64,000 nucleotides of DNA. Source: Melitaea cinxia (Eukaryota > Arthropoda > Insecta > Lepidoptera > Nymphalidae). Below the pieces are notes generated by a model. It saw only the letters and a program-made list of their open reading frames with translations. It had not been told where the DNA came from and did no database searches. The DNA lies in the NCBI RefSeq assembly GCF_905220565.1, contig NC_059396.1, forward strand, positions 5,057,206 to 5,121,205, read 5' to 3'. Below, in pieces: positions 25,160 to 36,300 of this stretch (positions within the stretch are counted from its first letter, which is position 1; the number at the start of each line of letters is the position of its first letter). The translations under genes were made by a program, and so were the position numbers.

Positions 25160-26470
25160 TATTCGTGCCTTTGTCCTCGCTATTACTTTTGTATTTATTT
25201 TTTATTTTTTCGGAAAGTGTAAGTTGACCCCAATTAGGTACTTTAAAGTAAAAAATTAACGTGTAACTGTAAAATTGTCATCGAAATCTATTATGCCATT
25301 TTTTCTTTTTTTATAGACAATCTTCAAAGGAAGACCCTTTTTTAATGCTACTTTTACTGTTAGAATGGTAAAAAAAATGGTGTAGGTTATTAAAAAACAC
25401 TCTACGAACCGTACAAAGCAGTTGTGATTGTATCATATCAATGCAAATGGAGTTGCAAATGAAGTATTAGAATATTAGTTATTCAAGTCAAGTATAACAA
25501 TTTATATTCCTTTTTATGTTAGTACAGCGTGCAATTTAATATTTTTTGGAATGTTCTGTACCTAGCATACTACCAACTTTGACGTTTTTATCTCTGTGCG
25601 CCAAAGGCGCATATTAAAAAATATATTTCATAATATGAATTGTTTATGTCATTAACATAATTATTATCATAAATGTTTTAATAGTAATTAAATTGTATCA
25701 TTGTAGCAATAGTTTTTTTATTAAAATAACATAGTAGGTAAGTTCCTTTGTAATTTAAAGTATTTTAGTTAAATAGGAACTTTAAAATAAATATAATAAT
25801 TTAATGAGTTCAATATTATTTGTATTAAATAAAATATTATATTGCTACGGCGTATTTTTTATTTCTTATTAGTTTTATCACTGCCAGTTAATTGTTTTAA
25901 TGAACGAACAGTAACCTACTTAATGGTTGATTAAAAAAATAGATGCAGCTAAGTCCTATAAGTTGAGAATAAAAAATCTAATATTTTTGGTACTTATGAC
26001 GCTACTTAGTTTAATGTTTTTGGTTAATACGACAACATGTAATTTGCATATTACTCAATGCGCACGCGACTATGTCACCCTAATGAGGGGTCCTGCCCTT
26101 CGCCGGTCACTTTCAATAGACATCGCTACCCTCTCAATCATTCAACGATTTATCTTCAACTGAACAGGGTATTTGTCAACCATGTCGCTTAGAATGATCA
26201 TTTTTATTAATACTCTTTAATAATATATCTATAATACTTCCGTAGGTCCAACAACGAGTACTTTAGGGTCAAGCTTAATTTGCAAGCCTTACTAATAATT
26301 GTGTAAAAATATTATAAATGTAATAATTAATAATAAATTAGAGAACTTACAATAATAACTTGTTATTATTTAACATTTTGATTTGATGATATGCCAACAA
26401 ATGCATTTTAAACATTTATCAAGATCGCGTCACAAACGATGCAACTGATACAATCGAATGTATTTCGTAC
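25160..26470. other. AT-rich intergenic DNA upstream of the promoter block
   Basis: Contains one ORF with a hydrophobic stretch (25927-26163), rejected as Wnt10 exon 1 on splice phase. Otherwise nothing recognised. Confidence 0.4.
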
Positions 26471-26479
26471 CAAACAATC

Positions 26480-27000
26480 TAAAATCTAAAAACCAATAAC
26501 AACGGGATATCGTATCCCATGGTCGGGAATAAAGCGCGTGGGGCGGCATTTTATATAGGCAGGGTTTGAGTCCAACGTGCCACTGTCAAACGAGACTTCT
26601 CTGTGAACACACGGCCGCCTAATACCCATCAGTGTAACAGTTTTATGCCGAAATATCGAGTAATAATTTCGTAAACAAGGATAATGAGAGTAGGTGGAGT
26701 CGGTAGGCGTCCGCACGCCCCTCTAACTTTTTTCTCGACGTCTGGGCGGCGCGAAGAACACGCCTCGGGTCCCACGCGCTCGAACGCGTCCGACAAACAC
26801 GCTCTATAGACAAGCCGACGGAACCGCGCCGACGGCCAGCCACCGACGTAAACAAACGTTATATACGTTCATGCGAAAAAGTGGTGAAACGGATCGAATA
26901 CCTAAACCTCTGGTGGGATGTTGACAGCTCGTATCGAGCCATTCGCCTAATTAGCGTCGCTCATAACGACCGCAATCGGACGAGTTATAGTCGTATTAAT
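26480..27000 (+). promoter_or_regulatory. candidate Wnt10 promoter region, CpG-richer block
   Basis: This stretch is clearly richer in G, C and CpG than the AT-rich DNA on either side and contains no recognisable repeat. Two TATA-like strings occur: TTTATATAGG near 26551-26560 and TTATATAC near 26859-26866. The first inferred Wnt10 coding exon starts 220 nt after this block. The start site cannot be fixed from sequence alone. Confidence 0.45.
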
Positions 27001-27222
27001 TGACTATCGATAACTAATGGAGGAGTAAAAATTTTTAGCAACTATGCGATAATTTTGAACGATGTATTCGAATCGGTTTTGAAATATTCGAATGGAATCG
27101 AGTGACGGATTGACATTTTGTGCTACGTTACGAATCCAGTTTTGAAAGCATATTTTCACGGGAGTTTTTAAGTGATCGTCGTAAACGATGAACCTAAACA
27201 TAGAAGATGTAGTGCTGCCAAC
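27001..27222 (+). promoter_or_regulatory. putative Wnt10 5' leader with upstream ORFs
   Basis: If transcription starts in the preceding block, the leader has six short upstream ATGs: 27017 (ATGGAGGAGTAA), 27044 (ATGCGATAA), 27062 (7 codons including stop), 27092 (18 codons including stop), 27188 (13 codons including stop) and 27207 (ATGTAG). The 27188 frame ends at TGA 27224-27226, which overlaps the main ATG as ATGA. Such a leader would lower or gate translation of the main frame. Its use depends on the unproven start site and exon 1 call. Confidence 0.4.
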
Positions 27223-27323
27223 ATGAAAAGCCTGAAAGTAGCCTTCGATGAAAAACACAGGATGCGCAACACGCATACATCAGCTATATATTTTATGCTG
27301 ATATTATTCATAAAAATGGCGAA
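27223..27323 (+). CDS. Wnt10: Wnt10 coding exon 1: start and signal-peptide-like segment
   Basis: This exon was inferred by searching upstream of exon 2 for an ATG-headed hydrophobic segment with a matching splice phase. The ORF starts at 27223 in context GCCAACATGA and runs 33 codons plus 2 nt to a consensus donor, GTAAGT, at 27324. Exon 2 must begin with the last base of a split codon, and the leftover AA plus C gives Asn34. Residues 20-30 are SAIYFMLILFI, a hydrophobic core suited to a signal peptide, followed by KMANS. A second in-frame Met at residue 14 (27262) would give a shorter, more conventional signal peptide. A GC-richer promoter-like block lies just upstream. There is no family-level sequence match to rely on, because Wnt N-termini diverge, so a different first exon remains possible. 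Confidence 0.6.
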
Positions 27324-30300
27324 GTAAGTAAAATTACCATAATAAAAATAATAGGTTCTCATACGTACATATATATTATAAATTTCAAAAATTGTTTTCT
27401 ATAAAAAAAAATTTACTTAACAAATTTTGCTCGTATTGCCCTCTATCCACTTATAAGTCTAATTATAAAACAAAGTCTGTTCCAAATTTATGATTTTAAT
27501 TCCAGTAGTTTTTGCATTTGAATGATAAAACAACCAGTCGCTATTAACATATGTAGAAAAAAATAATTAAATTCTCAAATTGAAACAATATTCGTTCTTA
27601 AATCAACGTACTAAGGCTTATATCCGGGTACGCGAGTTAATCGTATACGTAAATGACAATAAGCTTCAGACAAATAGGGGCGTCGCAATGAATACGATAC
27701 TAAAACACCACGACACTAATCATGCAAAACAAGCCTAAGTAGGCAACAGCCGACTAATGAATAATGATAGTGTAATGATAATACATGGTAATAAATGCAA
27801 ATTTAAAAGGTGACACTCATTTGTCGGGCCACCCAATAGCTCGGAGATTTACTGAGTATGTAAATGCGTCTCGATATGCCACTGCACGTGGTCGCATAAT
27901 CGCCGGCCTGTTTGCCGGGTGATTGATATTCACTCAATGGATTTACTGCCAGCTAGGCGATCTACGACTTAAATAATTTTTTATAGCATTGAATAAAATT
28001 CAGTTTTTATCCCAGTGATTTTAAATAAACTATCTACTACTACTACTTATCTAGGTTTTGATAATATTAAATACTTAATTATAATGAAACAGCTTTTTTA
28101 GATTTTATCGCGGTTTATCAAGCTTTTTAATTATAATATTAAACATTGTATAGAAGGGTACTTTGTGTATGCGTCACCAAGTATATTGCTGCTTTTTTTA
28201 TATTATAAAAATGTATTTATAATATTTTTAATTTTTTTTATATTATAAAATTGTATATAATTTAAAAATAATATGTTCTGGATAAATGAACCTAAATTAC
28301 TGTAGTTATTGCAGATATATTTATATGTCATTTTAGTATGCAAAGAATTTCTTTCAACGTACAGATTTTCATGAATTCATTACCTAAGGGGGTGAAATAG
28401 CTTATAATACGTTATATGTAAAGAAGGAAGAAACTTTATTAGCATTTATACTTAATAATTTAACATGTTTCGATGGTTTTTGAAGTTTTCGAAAAAAAAA
28501 ACGGAAGCTGCGACATTTAAACTTTTACTCTTAAACTTTTATCCTTCCCGAGGGGATCAAATACGAAACATAGTTTTTGTGGGTTTTAGTGCGAAATTTG
28601 TATATGCGTGGTTTTTTAAATTTTCATCAAGTAATACAACATAGATAAACGAAAAAAATTAACAAACGTATAAAACGTATATATTAAACATAATTACATA
28701 TATATTATATACGTTTCTCGAAAAATGACTAGATATAGTATATTAGGTATAATATAATCTATACATATATTAAAATGGTAGAAAAGTCAAAACTCTACAT
28801 TGAATATTTTTTTAAAAGAACACTTGAGATGTGATTTACAATCGATACCGAAGCCAAAAATATAGTTAATAGAATTTTTGTCTGTTTGTCTGTATGTATG
28901 TCCGGGATAAACTCAAAAAGTACCGCATGGATTTACTTCAAATTTGGCACGAATATTATAAAGAAGTCGGGTCAACATATAGGCTACATATTATCATGCT
29001 ATCACCTACCGGGAACGAGCAGTGAACCTTTATTTCCTCAACGCATTCTGTAACAACGTGTAATCTAACGACGCATATTTGAATGTTGTTGGTATTATGT
29101 TAATAATCTATAATCTATAATATATATAAAAGCGAAAGGTCACTCACTCATCACGAAATCTCCGAAACTATAACACCTACAAACTTGAAATTTGGCAAGT
29201 AGGCTCCTTATAGGACGTAGGCATCCGCTAAGAACGGATTTTACGAAAATCGACCCCTAAGGGGGTAAAACGGGGGTTGAAAATTTGTATGAAAGTCCTA
29301 TGTTTTTGAAGTAAGAGACTTGAAATTTAAAGTGTACGCTCTTTAGATAGTGAGAAGGTGTCCAAATAATGTATCTTTAGACAGCAACTCCCTTTCGGGG
29401 TTAAAACGGGGGATGATAGGTTGACTCCCTCATCACGAAATCTCCGGAACTATAACACTTACAAATTTGAAATTTGGCAGATAGGCTCCTTATAGGGCGT
29501 AGACATTTGCTAAGAACGAGTTTTACGAAATTCGACCCCTAAAGGGGTAAAACGGGGGTTGGAAGTTTGTATGAAAGTCCTTTGTTTTTGAAGTAAGAGA
29601 CTTGAAATTTAGAATGTTCGCTCTTTAGATGTGAGAAGGTGTCCAAATAATGTATCTTTAGAAAGCAACTCCCTTTTGGGGTTAAAACGGGGGATGGTAG
29701 ATTGATTCACTCATCACGAAATCTCCGGAACTATAACAGCTACAAACTTGAAATTTGGCAGGTAGACTCCTTATAAAACGTAGACATCCGCTAAGAATGG
29801 ATTTTACGAAACTCGACCGCTAAGGGGGTAAAACGGGGGTTGAAAGTTTGTATGAAAGTCCTATGTTTTGAAGTAAGAGACTTGAAATTTAAAATATTCG
29901 CTCTTTAGATGGTGAGAAAGTGTCTAAATAATGTATCTTTAGAAAGCAACTCCCTTTTGGGGTTAAAACGGGGGATGGTAGATTGATTCACTCATCACGA
30001 AATTTCTGGAACTATAACACCTACAAACTTGAAAGTTGGCAGATAGGCTCCTTATAAGGCGTAGACATTTGTTAAGAACGAGTTTTACGAAATTTGACCC
30101 CTAAAGGGGTACAACGGGGGTTAAAATTTTGTATGAAAGTCCTATGTTTTATGAAGTAAGAGACTTGAAATTTAGAATTTTCGCTCTTTAGATGGTGAGA
30201 AGGTGTCCAAATAATGCATATTTAGAAAGCAACTCCCTTTTCGGGTTAAAACGGGGGATGGTAGGTTAACTCACTCATCACGAAACCTCCGAAACTATAA

Positions 30301-33300
30301 CAGCTACAAAGTTGAAATTTGGCAGGTAGGTCCTTATAGGGCGTAGACATCCGCTAAGAACTGATTTTATGAAAATCAACCCCTAAGGGGATAAAACGGG
30401 GGACGGAAGTTTGTATGAAAGTCTTAAGTTTTTGAAGTAAGAGACTTGAAATTTAAAATATATGCTCTATAGATGATGAGAAGGTGTCTAAATAATGCAT
30501 CGTAATCTATATATATAAAAGAGAAAGGTCACTAACTCACTCATCACGAGAACTCAAAATCCATCTAGGTTTGACAAAGATAAAATTTGGCAGGGAGGTA
30601 GTTTATAGTTAGCAGACGTCCGCTAAGAACGGATTTTACGATATTCCACCGCTAAGGGGGTTTAATTGGGGTTGATAGTTTGTATGAAACATACACAGCC
30701 TGAAAATAAAACTAAAAATGTGGTGTATAGAGAGGTTTTATAAAAATAACTATTAAATTATACTAAATTGTGCATTTTAAAAAGTTACTCAGTTTGATAA
30801 GCATTTCAAGTGACTGAAATAAAAAAATAATTTGCGTTAAACATCTTAAAAGTAATGCATATCTTTAAACCACGCGGACGTAGTCGCGGGCAACAGTTAG
30901 TGTATTATAAAACAAAGTCCCCAAAAGTGTATGTGATCGATTCGCTCAAAATCTACTGAACGGATTTTCATGCGGTTTCACCAATAGCAAGAGGCAGGTT
31001 TACGGAACAGCTAAGCCGATTTTGATGAGAGCTTCACTGGAAGTTTGCCGGGAAAACTTTGTGACACACTAATTTCAACGCGGGCGAAGCCGCGGGCACA
31101 GCTAGTCATGCTATATAAGCTAGCTTCACACTATAAAAATCACGTAATATAAGTAACTAAGCCGATAAACATAATTAAATGAATATAAGTAGACAAGACA
31201 ATTTTAAAGCAGCGCCATCTATGAGATCTTTCTGTAGATATGAAATGTAAAGAAGAAACGGGTAAATGAATGTTATTTTAAAAGGTATAATCGTAGGTAT
31301 TTTTGGTGCTGTATATCGTTCACGCAGACGACGTCGTGGGCAGCAGCTAGTAATATATATATATATATATATATATATAAGATACAATAAAAATTCTGTC
31401 CTTAAAACTTTACTACATTTATATCTTTCGTTACAGTGCACATAATATGAAATATTTACTATTGGATTTTATTATAGGTTTTGTCATACAATCATATTTA
31501 TAATTCTGTTTGGTGGTAAACGAAAAAAACCGACTTCAATTATATCGACAAGTACGTAATTTAACGTAAGTAGACGAAAAAAATTAACAAACGCACTAGT
31601 AACCACTACGATTTTCGAAGGTTCCCCTCGATTTCTTTAGGGTCCCACCATCAGATCCTAGATTCCTTATCTGGTACCACCCTTGGGATATCTCCTTTCA
31701 CACAAAAAAAAAGAATCAACAAAATCAGTTCATAAACAACGAAGTTATCCACGGACATACATAAATAAAAAGACATATACGGTCAAATTGAGTAACCTAC
31801 CTTTCTTGAAGTCAGTTAAAAAGACTGACGAGAGATTGAGAAGATCTTTAAATAACTTGAATCGATATGTGTCATATAAAATATTATATTAATCTAATTG
31901 ATTCAAGTAAAAATAATTATAATCTATAGAAATAAATAAAATTGGAGTGTCTTTTTGTAATATCATATATATACACGGTACATATGCACGATAAAATAAC
32001 ATTTTTACAGTTTTTGTCTGTCTTTCTGTTTGTTACGGCTAATATCTGAAACGGCTGGACCTATATTGACGGAACTTTCACTAGCAGATAGCTGATGCAA
32101 TAATTAGTAACTTAGGCTACTCTTATTTTAGAAATTTATTTACCTTATAAGTCTGCGAACTGAACAATAACTTTTTTGTTAAATTCCACGAGGACGAAGT
32201 CGCGGGCACAGCTCATTGTAAAATTAATATATTTTTTTTATAAATTTAATTATAATATTATATATAATTATTTTATTTTTTAATTTATTATAAATTTTAA
32301 AATAAACTCTATTAGAATAATTGTCATTACAAATGGCTTGGTCATTTTAACGAAAAGCAGGATCTAAATGTAAAGAGATTCTCTCTGCGTTTAGTTCTTT
32401 CAAAAACATTCATATCCGATGCATATTTAGATATAAAGAGTCACATCGTTTTACAACCATTTACACTACTTCATACCATTATTTTTATTCATAAACTAGC
32501 TGACTCGGCAAACGTTGCCTTGCCGCTAAACGCTATTTAAAAATAGAGGTTTGTGGTAGAAGGGTGAAAATTTAGCGCTGTATATATTTTTCAACGCCAA
32601 ATCATAATAAAATAAAAAATAAATAATTTGTCTAGAAATTAAGAAATTTTTTTTTTGCGGTGGACTACCCTTAGGGACTACATTTAGGGGGATGAAAAAT
32701 AGATGTCGTTCGATTCTTAGACCTACCCGATATGCACACAAAATTTCATGAGAATCTCAAGCCGTTTCGGAGGAGTTTAACTACAAACACCGCGACACGA
32801 GAATTTTATATATTAGATTATTTCATATCAACAACCACTCTGGTGTAGTGTTGCGAGTAGTCGCTTAAAACACTGACGGTTTGCAGGTTCCATTCCCGCT
32901 CGGGATGGATATTTGTATTTGTACAAATACCTATTTCTGTCCTTATGGGTCTCTCCACCATGCCTCGAAGCCGTCGGTCCAGTTGCTATCTTAAATACCT
33001 GATAGCGATCGTTACTCATAGTAGGCAACATATCCGCCAACCCGCAGTGAAGCAACGTGGTGGACTAAGCCCCAATCCTTTTCTTACATAGAGAAAGAGG
33101 CCTAAGCGAAAGAGTAAAATGTTAGAGGCTGATGCGTATTTTATATCAACGTATATTAAAAAAAAACATTTGTTATACTATATGAACTTAAATTAATCAT
33201 TTAATACTATATCTAAATATATATTACAAATAAAAATGCAAGGATTAATCGCGAACCTTAAACCGATAGGTGTTTTATCTTATAGGATGCTCGCTACAAA

Positions 33301-36300
33301 AACCTTTATCTCCTCTAATTTATTAAGTCATTGATACAGAAACTCTTTTATCAACAACTAATTGCATATATTGGTAACACTTTAAGGGATATACAAATTG
33401 TATGTGCCATAGAGTAGATAATAAACCGAGCAAATAGGTATAAAGCAAGAGTACACATTGTTGGTACACGGAATTTCAATCAGACCGTGGAACTCGATAA
33501 TCGTAAGAGCGTAACTTTCTGAAACGTTATACGACTATTCGTCTTAATATCTACGCTCTAAGGTTCTGTTTCCTTGTTCAGTATTTCGGCGAAGTCTTTA
33601 TGCATCCTCGGGTTAGAGAAGAGAAAAGTATTTGCAGAATTGTCGGCACGCAGAGAGAAGCAACGCAAGTAGCTGTAATTTGTATTGAAATAACCTTTCT
33701 GAATGAGTATCGTAGCATTTCATCAGCCCGGCTCCGACATCAGATTTATTATTTTTTTACTGGCGTGGTCTTAAAGCACGAAATTATTGTTTTTATCTCG
33801 TCGGTAGGAATTTTCGAAGCAATTATATTAAGCTCAGCTCGGAGTTTTAATTGGATCACTGAGTTTAACGACTTGTTGGAAAAAGCTGTTAGTTGCATCG
33901 GTTAATTCCCCCCAGCGCGACAAAGTTGCGTGGAAAAACTAACTCACGACGACGTACAAGTATCGCTGCAATCACGAAAACAACACTTCGCGCCAATTAC
34001 AGAAATAAAGCTCAAGGAGCAGCTACCGACAACACGTACTTAATTTATACTTATAACTCGTTGATATAAAACATGAAGCGTGTTGAATAACTAATATTTT
34101 CAATCACTCGTAATATATTATGTACTAACGTCCTCTGTCCGTCCATGTCTTGTACACGATAAGTGATCACCAACATATTATATACTAAAACCTTCTCCAA
34201 AATATGCTGCATCTTATGGTATAATTATTATTCCGATCGGTTTCTCATTTATTTGTATAGAGATTTGAAAAGTAAAAAATATCTAATTAGTATATTAAGT
34301 ATTTGAAACGTAAAAAAAATGTTATAAATAATATTTTAAGTGCTAAATTTCAATGAATATGTTGTCATTCGTATTATTTATTTTTGTGTGCCCACACATT
34401 AGGGAATTCTAAACATTTTTAATATCATATCAAAAATCGACCGTTCCAGCGGGGATCGAACCCGCATCTCCGACTCACCGTGTCGCTTAGAACCGAGTAT
34501 AAAATCATCATATTAAAAATATTGTAATCATGATTCCTTATATATTGCTTTTGTATTCATAGTTAGCGTTTGGATTTTCCTGTAAGTGATAAAATTCAAA
34601 CGAGATAGTGGAAGTAGGTATATTGAAAATAATCAATAAGAAGAAAATTAAATATCGCTTGTGTCAAACCGATAAATATTTATTTTGAGATAGAGTGAAA
34701 CTGAAGAAAGAACCCTTCAACATCCATTCCTGACGTCCACACTTACCGATAATGTAATCAATATAAACTTTAAATACCGTTACATTTCAACACTTAAGGT
34801 CATTAACGCGAACTCACACTGGTACACAGAATACTTGAAAGTCGAGGTGTTAAATTTTAATAAAAATAAAACCATCGCAATGCAAAAATGATACGACAGT
34901 GATAATAATGACGGCGGGTGCGTATCATTAAGATCATTAAACGTCGGTTATTCGTCTTCCCAACCCTTTAATGAAACCGGCATTCTCTGAGCGTGGGAAG
35001 GAGGCAAGATAAGTTACACTGTTATGTAAAGACGGAAAACGCTATTTGACTTTTGTTACTAACACTTTAGTGTTCCGTATGTCAATGATATTTAAATCGA
35101 AAGCGTTTGTTTAATTTTTTACATTGTCTAAAAAAAATCTGAAAACTATTTCGTTAGACTAAGTTGTTAAAATATGTATTATCCATGAAAATATCGTCGA
35201 CATACTATACGCTTATGAAAATTAGTTAATTCGAATCAGCAGTATTTCTCTAAAAAACAAGAACGACCCGAAGCAATTACTACACAAATTGGATCGAAAC
35301 TAAAGCTCACAGCAAAATACTCTATACGAAGTTATACCTACATATAATAATAATACACATGATACCTAGTACCAAAGCAGTGTTGATTGATCGAAATCGA
35401 TCAGGATTTCAGTTTAGTCGAACGTTATCTACCCAAAGCGTTTAACTGATGGATCTTACGGTCCGGATGTTTGCTGTCGGTTTTTATGCGTGCAGAATAA
35501 AGCCTAAAGCCCCCCCCCCCCCCTGTTTTATAATTCCACTTACGATGAATTTTAAAAATAGTTGTAATAGTGCTGTAGTTTCTGTTTCAGTCTTTGGATT
35601 CGAAGTAGGTATTGTTTAAAGTCAAAAAAATCTTGCAAATGGTCAGAACAGACATAGATACCTAAGACAAAATAGAAAATACTAAAGACTATAAAAGAAT
35701 TACAATTTTGGCATAGGCGGAAAACCAGTTAATGTTCTTTTAATAGACATATGAATTATGCTTACCTATTGTTATTTATGTATAGAGTGAATATCTAAGC
35801 TTAAAGATGCTATTACCAATATTATTTCTCATAAAATACTTTATTGTCTACCATTTTCTTTCAATTTCCATACAAACAATTTTAACTTAACCTACATACA
35901 CTATATCTATGAAGTAAAACAGCAGAACCACATAGAAACTAATTGTTCCATCTTGACCATTCTAAAGTACAATTAACTGATAACAGATGAACCATGTTCT
36001 TGGAAGTTAAATAGACGTACACACCTAAAACAATACAAAATATAACATATAAAGCCTTTTTAAGCGGAATATGAAGAGAAACAAATGTTCAACAATCTCT
36101 ACATGACAATCAAGCTTTCTTTTACCTTATGTTTGTTGTGTCAATTTATAAACATTATAAGCGAGGAGAGATTGTTGTGACATGAAGCCTTTTTTTTTAG
36201 TTACAATGTTGTCCTTGTATTTATTGAGTATTTTTAACAGACTTCATAAAAAGGGGGGAAAATGAGGTTGTCAATTCGACTGTGTTTTATGTACCTATGT

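Noticed and set aside
25927..26163. ORF with a hydrophobic stretch considered as Wnt10 exon 1
   Set aside because: The GT sites after the hydrophobic stretch leave phase 0 or 1, or have poor donor sequence; exon 2 needs two leftover bases. The 27223 candidate fits phase, donor and promoter context better.
1..26400. Search for the 3' exons of Wnt6 in the upstream region
   Set aside because: No cysteine-rich Wnt C-terminal pattern (such as F.WCC..C..C) was seen in any frame. Wnt6, if linked, lies further left.
29107..30700. Tandem array considered as CRISPR-like or centromeric satellite
   Set aside because: The units are about 281 bp without unique spacers, only five copies, and embedded between transposable-element fragments in a gene intron.
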